Source: Clostridiales bacterium (lineage in GTDB: Bacteria; Bacillota; Clostridia; Lachnospirales; WRAX01). From it: 37,471 nt of DNA. A program made the translations under genes and the position numbers. A model generated the notes under the pieces. That model searched no databases. It was not told the DNA's origin and saw nothing but the letters and a program-made list of their open reading frames with translations. The first letter of the stretch is position 1, and every line of letters begins with the position of its first letter. The stretch covers positions 1 to 37,471 of the forward strand of contig JAISCI010000058.1 in the NCBI GenBank assembly GCA_031265685.1, in the 5' to 3' direction. Of the stretch, positions 16,488 through 24,463 are shown piece by piece.

Positions 16488-16793
16488 CTAGGATATTTCT
16501 ACCGAAAGGCGGAGGGGGAAAGCGTTCTCCTCGGCGAAGCGCTCGGCCTGCAACCGCTTGGATACGGCCAGATCATACGTATATATGCCCGCCACTCCGG
16601 AACCCTGCCTGTGAACCTGCATGGTCAGCGCCCTCGCCTGCTGAGACGACTTGTTGAATACCTTCACGAGCAGATCAATCACGAAGTCCATCGTCATGAA
16701 GTCGTCGTTGTGCATAACGACGGCGTACATGTTGGGCCGGGCGACCGCCTGCGCTTTCTCCGGCTCCGCCCCGCCGCGCGTCCAAATAGACAT
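16488..16793 (-). CDS. clpS: ATP-dependent Clp protease adaptor protein ClpS
   Basis: Adaptor of 101 residues that hands N-degron substrates to ClpA. Conserved features are MYAVVMHNDDFMTMDFVIDL (about 22-41), where the HNDD acidic pair and the Met form the N-degron pocket, VHRQGSGVAGIY, and PLRLSVE at the end. GGGGGGTGG precedes the ATG. Its stop lies 1 bp from the end of an M2 element, beyond which clpA follows on the same strand; the pair may still be co-transcribed through the element. Confidence 0.93.
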   Translation of the reverse strand: MSIWTRGGAEPEKAQAVARPNMYAVVMHNDDFMTMDFVIDLLVKVFNKSSQQARALTMQVHRQGSGVAGIYTYDLAVSKRLQAERFAEENAFPLRLSVEIS

Positions 16794-17138
16794 AATTCCA
16801 CCCCCCGCGTTTTCTCCGGTCCGCAGGGATCCGTCCCCGCGCCCCCTGTTTCTGTACGTTTCTATTTTTAACCACTTTTAAGGCGTTTCAAACATATCCC
16901 GCGTAATTTTCGCCTGCGTACAGACGGCGGCGCGCGTCTCAAAATCTTGTATATTATCTTTCATGTTTAGTTTATTAGGCGCGCGCTTTGTCTTATAACT
17001 ATCCGGCGCGTTCTAAATTATTATCGGATTGTACCGGGCGTTTGATTATGTCGAATTCCGTCGCTTCGGGTCGAACGGCTCCTGAATGATAGTTAAATTT
17101 TTACAAAAAATTCTCAATATACGCGCTGTTTTTTTGCA
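16794..17138. other. Divergent intergenic region between clpS and the DUF4364 gene
   Basis: About 400 bp without a credible gene, becoming AT-rich toward its right side. The promoter of the DUF4364 gene follows at 17139. The clpS promoter should lie here, but I see no minus-strand pair convincing enough to mark. No repeats of the window's families are visible. Confidence 0.5.
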
Positions 17139-17167
17139 TTGATATTTTATCGGGTATATATTATAAT
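17139..17167 (+). promoter_or_regulatory. Sigma-A promoter of the DUF4364 gene
   Basis: -35 TTGATA (17139-17144), 17-bp spacer, and a consensus -10 TATAAT (17162-17167), about 43 bp before the ATG at 17210. Confidence 0.75.
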
Positions 17168-17209
17168 GGGATATGTCGCTAATTGTCGAACCGAGATGGA
17201 GGAACCGTG

Positions 17210-17782
17210 ATGTCGCAGCTGAACATATATCCGCAGGCCGCCAGCGAGGCGGCTCAGATTGAATCTAAAATAATCATACTTTATCTGGTCAATAAGATGG
17301 ACATACCTATGTCTAACAGTAATATAACGCAATTTGCCATCGAGGGCGACTATATGAATTACGTCAGCGTCCAGCAGTACCTGCAGGAGATGGTTGACGC
17401 GGGTTATTTGGATAAGTCTCACGATTACAACACCACCAGATATACGATTACCGAGGAAGGGATCCAGACGCTGGAATTCTTTTCGCGCAACATACCGCAG
17501 GCCATAAAGAACAGGATAAATAAGTATGTAGCGGAGAACCGCAAGGTAGTTAAGCAGGATTTCCAGATTATCGCCAATCATTTCTTTGACCACCGGAACA
17601 ACGAGTATATTGTAAAATGCGGCGTGTACGACGAGGATATGATGCTGATGGAGCTTAACATCTCGGTCGTCAGCAAGGATCAGGCCATTGATATTTGCAA
17701 TAATTGGAAAAATAATATCGACGTGCTTTACGGGGATATATTGGATACGCTGCTGGCTAAGGGGAAAGGCGCCGCCCAGTAG
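17210..17782 (+). CDS. DUF4364-family protein (probable winged-helix regulator)
   Basis: A 190-residue cytoplasmic protein of the DUF4364 family. Residues from about 15 to 90 look like a winged helix: KIIILYLVNKMDIPMSNSNI, a recognition-like region YVSVQQYLQEMVDAGYL, then RYTITEEGIQTLEFF, as in PadR/MarR-like folds. The rest (about 100-190) is alpha/beta with no motif I recognise. I choose ATG 17210, 7 nt after GGAGG. Its own promoter precedes it, and the secA promoter follows, so it is probably monocistronic. Function unknown; DNA binding is inference from the fold. Confidence 0.8.
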   Translation: MSQLNIYPQAASEAAQIESKIIILYLVNKMDIPMSNSNITQFAIEGDYMNYVSVQQYLQEMVDAGYLDKSHDYNTTRYTITEEGIQTLEFFSRNIPQAIKNRINKYVAENRKVVKQDFQIIANHFFDHRNNEYIVKCGVYDEDMMLMELNISVVSKDQAIDICNNWKNNIDVLYGDILDTLLAKGKGAAQ

Positions 17783-17823
17783 AACGGCTGAAAATTTCTC
17801 TTCTCTCCTATTTAATATTAATA

Positions 17824-17852
17824 TTGCTATTCCCCCCGCGATCTGCTATAGT
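17824..17852 (+). promoter_or_regulatory. Probable promoter of secA
   Basis: -35 TTGCTA (17824-17829), 17-bp spacer, -10 TATAGT (17847-17852). The leader to the ATG at 17964 would be about 105 nt and includes the inverted repeat at 17881-17932. Confidence 0.65.
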
Positions 17853-17880
17853 GTTAAGAATCGTGAAAAATACTCGGTCA

Positions 17881-17932
17881 TACTGTTTCAGGTAAGATGG
17901 CGGCATTTGTCAGCCTTAATCCTGAAACAGTA
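17881..17932. promoter_or_regulatory. Inverted repeat in the secA leader
   Basis: Perfect 12-bp stem TACTGTTTCAGG (17881-17892) and CCTGAAACAGTA (17921-17932), with further possible pairing in the 28-bp centre (GGC...GCC). The core ACTGTTTCAG/CTGAAACAGT recurs upstream of speD at 24400-24439. It is followed by no U run, so it is not a typical terminator. It may be a leader-RNA structure or a protein-binding site. Confidence 0.6.
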
Positions 17933-17963
17933 CTAGCGAAATAATATAAGAGGTGTGTTCGTA

Positions 17964-20657
17964 ATGGGATTGCTTGACAAAATATTCGGCTCGTACAGCG
18001 ACAAGGAGCTTAAACGGATCCGGCCCGTAGTAGATAAAATCAACGCGCTGGAAGCGGACATGGAGTCGCTTTCGGACGAGGATCTGCGTGAAAAGACCGA
18101 CGAGTTCAAAGCGCGCCTCGCCGACGGCGAGACGCTCGACCAGCTGCTGCCCGAGACTTTCGCCGTTGTGCGCGAGGCCGGCAAGCGCGCGCTGGGGATG
18201 CGGCACTTCGACGTGCAGCTGATAGGCGGTATCGTGCTGCATCAGGGGCGCATCGCCGAAATGAAGACTGGAGAGGGCAAGACCCTGGTCGCGACGCTGC
18301 CGGCGTACCTCAACGCGCTGACGGGACATGGCGTCCATATCGTCACCGTAAACGATTACCTCGCGAAGCGCGACGCGGAATGGATGGGTAAGATCCACCG
18401 CTTCCTCGGTCTCACCGTCGGCGTCATCCTGCACGACCTGACGCCGGACGAGCGACGCGACGCCTACTCCTGCGACATAACATACGCCACCAACAACGAG
18501 CTGGGTTTCGACTACCTCCGCGACAACATGGTGGTTTACGAGCGCGACGCCGTTCAGCGCGACCTCAATTACGGCATAATCGACGAGGTGGACTCGATCC
18601 TCATCGACGAGGCTCGTACGCCGCTCATCATTTCGGGTTCCAGCGGCAAATCCACGAATTTATATAAAGTCGCGGACCAGTTTGTCCGCCAGCTGAGGAA
18701 AGGGCGTCTGCTCAACGAGGACGAGGCCCTCAACCCGCTCATGCACGTGGAGCTGGAGGAGGAGGGCGATTTCGTTGTGGACGAGAAGCAGAAGACGACC
18801 TCGCTGACGCAGGACGGCGTCAGGAAGGCCGAGCGTTTCTTCGCCGTCGATAATCTCTCCGATCCCGAGAACCTCGAGATTCAGCATCATATCAACAACG
18901 CGCTGAAGGCCAATTACAACATGCATCTGGATCAGGACTACGTCGTCCAGGACGGCGATAAGGGCGAGCAGGAAGTCGTCATAGTGGACGAGTTCACCGG
19001 GCGGCTCATGCCCGGGCGGCGCTATTCCGACGGCCTGCATCAGGCCATCGAGGCGAAAGAAGGCGTCTACGTCAACCGCGAGTCCAAGACGCTGGCGACG
19101 ATAACTTTCCAGAATTTCTTCAATAGATACGCTAAGAAGGCGGGCATGACGGGAACCGCCCTGACCGAGGAAGGCGAGTTCCGCGAGATATATAAAATGG
19201 ACGTTATGGTGATCCCGACCAACCGCCAGATGATCCGCGCCGATATGCAGGATCAGGTGTACACGACCGAGCAGGGGAAGTTCCGCGCCGTCGTGCGCGA
19301 CATTGTCCGGTGCCACGAAGCCGGGCAGCCCGTCCTTGTCGGCACCGTGACGATTGATAAGTCCGAAACGCTGCACCGTATGCTCGCGCGCGAGGGTATC
19401 CGCCACAGCGTGCTGAACGCGAAGTTCCATAAGCAGGAAGCGGAAATAATCGCCGAGGCCGGAAAGATCGGTGCCGTCACTATCGCGACGAATATGGCCG
19501 GGCGCGGTACGGACATAATGTTAGGCGGCAGCCGTAAGGACGACGAGACCGAGCGCGAGGCCGAGAAGCGCCGCGAGGACTACATCAAAGTCAAGGAATT
19601 GGGCGGCCTGCGCATAATCGGCACCGAACGTCACGAGTCGCGGCGTATCGATAATCAGCTGCGCGGGCGCGCGGGGCGGCAGGGCGACCCGGGTTCGTCC
19701 CAGTTCTACCTGTCCTTGGAAGACGATCTGCTGCGACTGTTCGGATCCGACCGCATGAAGTCTCTGGTAGAGCGGCTCGGCGCGGGCGAGGACGACCCGA
19801 TCGAGGCGGGTATGCTGACCAAGGGTATCGAGAACGCCCAGAAAAAAGTCGAGGGCAACAACTTCGGTATCCGCAAGCACCTGCTCGACTACGACCGCGT
19901 TATGAACGAGCACCGCGAGATAATCTACGGCGAGCGCAAGCGCGTACTGCGCGGAGAGAACCTGCGCGACAGCATAATGAATATGATCCGCGACGTCGTC
20001 GCGAAGAACGTGGACACGTATTGCCCGAAGGACGAGGAAAATCCGGAAGAATGGGATTTCGCCGGGCTGTACGAGAAACTGAACCCGATACTGCACTGCC
20101 GATTCTTCAACGTGTCCGACCTTGATCCGTCAGCCGACGACCCGCGCGAAGCGTTTGTCGGGATTATCCTCGCCGAGGCGTCCGAACTGTACGAGAAACG
20201 CGAGTCCGAGATTGGCTACCGCCGCGACGACGACGCGGATCCGATCCGGATCCGGCAGCCCGAGTTGCTCATGCGCGAGCTTGAGCGCATTATCATGCTG
20301 CGCGTGGTGGATACGCACTGGATGAACCATATCGACGACATGGATCAGATGCGCCAGGGCATAACGCTGCGGGCCTACGCCCAGCGCGATCCGCTCGTCG
20401 AGTATATCAACGTGGCCTACGATATGTTTGAGGAGCTTTCGGACAACATCAAGCAGGAGGTTGTTCGCGGGATGTTCAACATCCGGCTGACCACGCCGCC
20501 CGAGAGGCGCGAGCAGGTGGCCAGGCCCGTCAACACCTCGAACGAGACCGGATCGGTTAAAGGCCCGGCGAAGCGCTCCGAGAAGAAGGTTCTGCCGAAC
20601 GACCCGTGTCCGTGCGGCAGCGGCAAAAAATATAAATACTGCCACGGCATAAAATAA
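17964..20657 (+). CDS. secA: Preprotein translocase ATPase SecA
   Basis: SecA motor of 897 residues that drives proteins through SecYEG. It shows Walker [10 protein letters not shown] (GEGKT at 103-107), [13 protein letters not shown] (motif II), the cross-linking domain around [15 protein letters not shown], the helicase motifs NMAGRGTDI and [11 protein letters not shown], and a C-terminal SEC-C zinc motif [15 protein letters not shown] choose ATG 17964, 8-9 nt from AGAGGTG, over the GTG at 17955. It has its own promoter and leader hairpin and lies 24 bp before prfB, as in many Bacillota. Confidence 0.97.
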   Translation: MGLLDKIFGSYSDKELKRIRPVVDKINALEADMESLSDEDLREKTDEFKARLADGETLDQLLPETFAVVREAGKRALGMRHFDVQLIGGIVLHQGRIAEMKTGEGKTLVATLPAYLNALTGHGVHIVTVNDYLAKRDAEWMGKIHRFLGLTVGVILHDLTPDERRDAYSCDITYATNNELGFDYLRDNMVVYERDAVQRDLNYGIIDEVDSILIDEARTPLIISGSSGKSTNLYKVADQFVRQLRKGRLLNEDEALNPLMHVELEEEGDFVVDEKQKTTSLTQDGVRKAERFFAVDNLSDPENLEIQHHINNALKANYNMHLDQDYVVQDGDKGEQEVVIVDEFTGRLMPGRRYSDGLHQAIEAKEGVYVNRESKTLATITFQNFFNRYAKKAGMTGTALTEEGEFREIYKMDVMVIPTNRQMIRADMQDQVYTTEQGKFRAVVRDIVRCHEAGQPVLVGTVTIDKSETLHRMLAREGIRHSVLNAKFHKQEAEIIAEAGKIGAVTIATNMAGRGTDIMLGGSRKDDETEREAEKRREDYIKVKELGGLRIIGTERHESRRIDNQLRGRAGRQGDPGSSQFYLSLEDDLLRLFGSDRMKSLVERLGAGEDDPIEAGMLTKGIENAQKKVEGNNFGIRKHLLDYDRVMNEHREIIYGERKRVLRGENLRDSIMNMIRDVVAKNVDTYCPKDEENPEEWDFAGLYEKLNPILHCRFFNVSDLDPSADDPREAFVGIILAEASELYEKRESEIGYRRDDDADPIRIRQPELLMRELERIIMLRVVDTHWMNHIDDMDQMRQGITLRAYAQRDPLVEYINVAYDMFEELSDNIKQEVVRGMFNIRLTTPPERREQVARPVNTSNETGSVKGPAKRSEKKVLPNDPCPCGSGKKYKYCHGIK

Positions 20658-20681
20658 TCGCTGAAAAGGGATGATGACGAG

Positions 20682-21795
20682 TTGCTGGAACTGGACGAAC
20701 TGAGACTGAGACTGGCGCCTTTCCGCTCGAAAGTAGACGAGATGGGGCGGTCGCTTTGACGTCGCCGGGGCGCTGAAGCGGGCCGGGGAACTGGAGGAGC
20801 GTTCGCTGGCGCCGGATTTCTGGAACGACCAGAACGCGGCGCGCGAGGTGATGGGCGAAATCAAGCGGCTTAAAGACAAAGCCGCCGCTTTTGCGCGTCT
20901 CGAGCGCGCCTACGACGACGCCGTGACGATGACGCAGATGGCGATTGAGGATGGCGGCGAAGAACTGTACCCCGAGGCCAGGGAACTGGCGGATAGGTTT
21001 ATGGCCGACTTCGAGGACACGCGGATCCGCAAGCTGCTGTCCGGCGAGCACGACCGGTCCAACGCGATCATTACGCTGCACTCGGGCGCGGGCGGCACCG
21101 AGGCCTGCGACTGGGTTTCGATGCTCATGCGGATGTACCTGAAATGGGCGGAGAAACGCGGCTTCAAAACGGAGATAATGGACTTTCTCGAGGGCGAGGA
21201 GGCGGGCGTCAAATCCGTCGCGTTCAGCCTGACCGGGGAGTACGCCTACGGCTATATGCGCGGCGAAAAGGGCGTCCACCGCCTTGTGCGCATGTCGCCG
21301 TTCGACGGCTCTGGCCGCCGGCACACGTCTTTCGCGAGCTGCGACGTGCTGCCCGAGATGGACGATTCTATCAAGATAGAGATAAGCCCGGACGAGATTA
21401 AGATGGACGTGTACCGTTCGTCCGGCGCGGGCGGGCAGAAGGTGAACAAAACCTCGAGCGCCGTCCGTCTGACGCACATCCCGACAGGAATCGTGGTTTC
21501 GTGCCAGACCGAGCGCAGCCAGTACCAGAACCGTGACTACGCGATGAAGATGCTGACCGCGAAACTCTACGCGCTGAAGGAGCGCGAAATGAGCGAGAAG
21601 GTGGCCGGCGTGCGCGGCGTCGTGACGGACATCGGCTGGTCGAACCAGATCCGCTCGTATGTGTTCCAGCCGTACTCCCTCGTGAAGGATCTTCGCACGG
21701 GGCACGAGACCGGAAACGTACAAGCCGTCATGGACGGCGAACTGGATCCGTTCATGAACGAGTACCTGTTGTGGAAGCTGGGCGGCGGGCAGTGA
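20682..21795 (+). CDS. prfB: Peptide chain release factor 2, with programmed +1 frameshift
   Basis: RF2 of about 370 residues, reading UGA and UAA stops. The first 25 codons (TTG at 20682, MLELDELRLRLAP...) run to an in-frame TGA at 20757-20759 within CTT TGA C. A +1 shift there joins the main frame at GAC (20758), which continues to 21795. The downstream part shows SPF (MSPFDGSG), the codon-reading tripeptide, and GGQ (SGAGGQKVNKTSS), the catalytic motif. The TTG start is the only in-frame choice, with AAAAGGG about 11 nt away. The stop overlaps the GTG of the next gene. Confidence 0.93.
20744..20760 (+). other. prfB +1 frameshift site
   Basis: An internal SD-like GGGGCGG (20744-20750), then TCG, the slippery CTT (20754-20756) and TGAC (20757-20760). 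Spacing and slippery codon match the E. coli site. When RF2 is scarce the ribosome slips forward and makes RF2. Confidence 0.93.
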
Positions 21796-22667
21796 CGCGC
21801 GTAGTCATATCGCCGGAAGAGTCCGGGCGGCGGCTCCGCAAATTTCTGGCGCGGTATTACAACGCGCCCGATTCATACGTTTACCGCGTTCTCCGCCGGA
21901 AACTGGCTCGCTTGAACGGCGCGCGCGCGGACGGCTCGGAGATTCTCGCGGCGGGGGACGTTATCGCGCTATATACGCCGGACGCCGCCGTCCGCGCGCG
22001 CGATACGGTTCCCGGCGGGGCGCTCGGCATTATTTTCGAGGACGGCAATATTCTGGCGGTCGATAAGCCCGCCGGTTTGCTGTCCCAGGCGGACGCCCCC
22101 GGCGCGGACGCTCTCGACAGGCGGATACGCGCGTATCTGCCCGCTTCCCGCGCGTTCGCGCCGGGTATAGCGAACCGTCTCGACCGCAACACGTCCGGGA
22201 TAGTTCTCGCGGGGAAGAATCCGGCCGCCGCGGCGTGGCTGGCGGGGATCGTCGCCGGGCGCGGACTGGACAAATACTATCTGGCGGCGGTTTCCGGGAT
22301 AATCGACAGTCCCGCCGCGCTGACGGAGCCGATCGGCGGCCGCGCGGCGGAGACGGAGATCGCGCCGATTGGATACAGCCGCGGATGCACGCTGCTGCGA
22401 GTCCGTCTCGTCACGGGCAGGACTCACCAGATACGCGCGCATTTGCGGTCGGCGGGGTATCCGATCCTCGGCGACCCGAGGTACGGGGATCCCGACGTTA
22501 ACGCGCGGCTCCGGCGGATCGGCCTGGAATTTCAGTGCCTTCGCGCGAACGCCGTCGTTTTTCGCCGCGCGGACGGTTTTTTGGGAAATATGGCGGGGAT
22601 GGCGATAACGGCGGCGGCGCCGGAATGGCTGCGAATATTGGGATTCGATGAGGAGAAGAACAGATGA
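21792..22667 (+). CDS. RluC/RluD-family 23S rRNA pseudouridine synthase
   Basis: A 291-residue synthase that isomerises specific uridines in RNA. An N-terminal S4-like RNA-binding domain (about 1-65) precedes the catalytic domain with NRLDRNTSGIVLAGK, whose Asp is the nucleophile, and GRTHQIRAHL near the C-terminal third. I choose the GTG at 21792, which overlaps the prfB stop as GTGA and has GGGCGGCGGG close upstream; a GTG at 21771 is an alternative. Its own stop overlaps the next ATG by 4 nt. The exact RNA target cannot be told. Confidence 0.88.
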   Translation: MTRVVISPEESGRRLRKFLARYYNAPDSYVYRVLRRKLARLNGARADGSEILAAGDVIALYTPDAAVRARDTVPGGALGIIFEDGNILAVDKPAGLLSQADAPGADALDRRIRAYLPASRAFAPGIANRLDRNTSGIVLAGKNPAAAAWLAGIVAGRGLDKYYLAAVSGIIDSPAALTEPIGGRAAETEIAPIGYSRGCTLLRVRLVTGRTHQIRAHLRSAGYPILGDPRYGDPDVNARLRRIGLEFQCLRANAVVFRRADGFLGNMAGMAITAAAPEWLRILGFDEEKNR

Positions 22668-23419
22668 AAGCGATTCTGCTGTGCGCGGGATACGCCACTC
22701 GGCTCTACCCGCTGACGAAAGACAAGCCGAAAGCGTTGCTGCCTGTGCGCGGCAAGCCGATTCTCACGAGCATATTGGAGCAGGTCGAGCGCGTACCCGC
22801 CGTGGACGGCGTTTATTGCGTATCCAACCATAAATTCGTGGATCGATTCAGGGAATGGGCAGATGGAATTTCGCGGAATCAAGCAAAATCCAACAGAACG
22901 CCCGTCGTGGTGCTGGACGACGGCACGACGGAGGCGGGGCGGCGGCTCGGGGCGATCGGCGACATAAATTTCTGTATAGAAAAGGAAAGCATCGACGACG
23001 AGCTGTTGATCGTCGCGGGTGATAATTTTTTCACTTTCGATTTGCTGGAATATTATGATTTCTACCGACGTAAGGGCGGCGATTGTGTATGCGCGAAGGA
23101 ACTGCCGGACGTCAGCCTTCTGCGGCAGATGGGCGTGGCGGTGACGGACGGCGGCGACAGGATAATCCGGCTGGTCGAGAAGCCCGACGAACCCGAATCG
23201 AACCTGGCCGTATACGCGACATATTTCTACACGCGCGGCACGGCGCGGCTTATAGGCCGGTACCTGGCCGAAGGCAACAAGCCCGACGCGCCCGGATACT
23301 TCATCCAATGGCTGTACCGGGAAAAGCCCGTCTACGTCTGGCGCATGAATGGCGAGTGCTTGGACGTCGGCACTGTAGCGAGCTACGAGAACGCGCTTCG
23401 CAGATTCGGCGATGGCTGA
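22664..23419 (+). CDS. Sugar-phosphate nucleotidyltransferase (NTP_transferase)
   Basis: A 251-residue nucleotidyltransferase with the signature MKAILLCAGYATRLYPLT, KPKALLPVRGKPIL, and LDDGTTEAGRRLGAIGD, and a metal-binding GDN in IVAGDNFFTF. GYATRLYP is the form seen in LicC-like and related enzymes that make CDP-choline or NDP-sugars; the substrate is not certain. The start overlaps the previous stop (ATGA). A palindrome of the window's hairpin family (22865-22891) lies in frame and encodes about ten residues after EWADG, at a normally variable site. The 3' end overlaps the queG-like gene by 8 bp. Confidence 0.85.
   Translation: MKAILLCAGYATRLYPLTKDKPKALLPVRGKPILTSILEQVERVPAVDGVYCVSNHKFVDRFREWADGISRNQAKSNRTPVVVLDDGTTEAGRRLGAIGDINFCIEKESIDDELLIVAGDNFFTFDLLEYYDFYRRKGGDCVCAKELPDVSLLRQMGVAVTDGGDRIIRLVEKPDEPESNLAVYATYFYTRGTARLIGRYLAEGNKPDAPGYFIQWLYREKPVYVWRMNGECLDVGTVASYENALRRFGDG
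22865..22891. repeat. Hairpin-family palindrome inside the nucleotidyltransferase gene
   Basis: GGAATTTCGC (22865-22874) faces GCAAAATCC (22883-22891), with GAATCAA between, the same layout as 28-55 and 26665-26690. It is read in frame, coding for the GISRNQAKSN stretch, and differs from the GC-rich codons around it. The match is imperfect. Confidence 0.5.
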
Positions 23420-24245
23420 ATACGCCATCGGCGTGAGCGGGGCGCGGCGGCTCGATTATCTCGAGGGGTACGATTTTTCGGCGCCGTTCGTGAAGCCTGA
23501 TCCGGAGCCGAAGATCAATCCGTCTGTTGTCCTTTCTGGCGCGCGCAGCGTTATCGCCGTCGCGGTTCCGTATGCCCGCGCGCGCGGGATCAATCCCGAC
23601 GGCAAGAATCGGCTCTATATCAGCTCGATCGCGCTTATCCCAGACTACCACCGGGCGGTACGGCGGATACTGGAGGAAATCGACTCGGCTCTCCCGCCGC
23701 ACAGATCGAAGGCGCTCATAGACAGCGGCAAGCTGAACGAACGCGCCTTCGCCGTCCGGTGCGGCGTGGCGTTCCGGGCACGGAACCGCTCGGTTGTGAG
23801 CGCGGGCGTCGGGGGATTCACCGCGCTCGGGCTTCTGGTTACGGACTTGCCGCCCGAGGATACCGGCATAGCGCCGCTCCCGCCCGGAGACGCGTCGCTC
23901 GCCGCGTGCGGGGACTGCCGCGCCTGTGTCGCCGCCTGCCCCGGCGGCGCGTTGCGGGAGGACGGATACGACTATACACGCTGCGCTTCCTATATCACTC
24001 AAAAGCCCGGAGATCTGACGGAGACCGAAGCTCGGCTGACGGGCGGCTGGCTCTACGGCTGCGACGCCTGCCGCGACGTATGCCCGTTTAACGCGGGCGT
24101 CCCCGCGCTCGAATATGTCATGCCGCTGCCCGCCGAGATCGCTGGTATGACCGACGGGGAATGGGACGCCCGGTTCGGCGGCACGGCCGCGAGGTGGCGC
24201 GGGGCGGATATAATGAGACGAAACGCTTTACTGAATTTTGCGTGA
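23412..24245 (+). CDS. Epoxyqueuosine reductase QueG-like iron-sulfur protein
   Basis: A 277-residue cytoplasmic protein with two 4Fe-4S motifs: Cys166/169/172/176 (CGDCRACVAACPGG) and Cys191/217/220/224 (GCDACRDVCPFN). IDSGKLNERAFAVR (about 103-116) matches the QueG region with the catalytic Asp (here Asp105). The family makes queuosine in tRNA anticodons from epoxyqueuosine with cobalamin. It lacks the C-terminal HEAT repeats, and the usual GWxGKN stretch reads CGVAFRARN, so a divergent role is possible. The final codons LLNFA and the TGA stop come from the hairpin-unit array that begins here. Confidence 0.78.
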   Translation: MAEYAIGVSGARRLDYLEGYDFSAPFVKPDPEPKINPSVVLSGARSVIAVAVPYARARGINPDGKNRLYISSIALIPDYHRAVRRILEEIDSALPPHRSKALIDSGKLNERAFAVRCGVAFRARNRSVVSAGVGGFTALGLLVTDLPPEDTGIAPLPPGDASLAACGDCRACVAACPGGALREDGYDYTRCASYITQKPGDLTETEARLTGGWLYGCDACRDVCPFNAGVPALEYVMPLPAEIAGMTDGEWDARFGGTAARWRGADIMRRNALLNFA

Positions 24246-24391
24246 CGGAATTTTGCGTGACGGAAATTTGCGCGACGGAATTTTGCGTGATCCAAGCAAA
24301 ATTCATTCAAGCAAAATTCATTCAAGCAAAATTCATCCAAGCAAAATTCATCCAAGCAAATTCATTCAAGCAAAATTCATAGCAAAATTTT
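24233..24391. repeat. Hairpin-unit array between queG-like gene and speD
   Basis: Four units of GAATTTTGCGTGACG (one GAAATTTGCGCGACG) are followed by six or seven units of CAAGCAAAATTCATT (15 bp each, with T/C variation). The second set is nearly the complement of the first, so the stretch can form a long hairpin with several registers. It begins inside the last codons of the queG-like gene and ends about 70 bp before speD. It is the most regular array in the window. Confidence 0.85.
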
Positions 24392-24399
24392 TAACGGAG

Positions 24400-24439
24400 A
24401 CTGTTTCAGAATCAATATCACTGTATAAGCTGAAACAGT
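24400..24439. promoter_or_regulatory. Inverted repeat in the speD leader
   Basis: Perfect 10-bp stem ACTGTTTCAG (24400-24409) and CTGAAACAGT (24430-24439), 20-nt centre. The stem matches that of the secA leader (17881-17932) while the centre does not. It lies 25 bp before the speD start, directly upstream of the SD. Role unknown: a protein site or an RNA hairpin. Confidence 0.6.
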
Positions 24440-24463
24440 TGAGACGCATGGAGGAATGGCCCG

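Noticed and set aside
16794-17138. tRNA or other structured RNA gene in the clpS-DUF4364 gap
   Set aside because: I looked for a cloverleaf or conserved RNA core here and in the right-edge DNA and saw none.
17881-17932. Terminator upstream of secA
   Set aside because: The stem is perfect, but no U run follows and it lies between a promoter and the gene it would serve; the same stem occurs before speD.
20757-20759. prfB as a broken gene or a selenocysteine codon
   Set aside because: The TGA lies in the classical RF2 frameshift context with an SD-like stimulator; both frames are otherwise intact.
24233-24391. CRISPR array
   Set aside because: Units of 15 bp follow one another without unique spacers, the second block is the complement of the first, and no cas genes are present.
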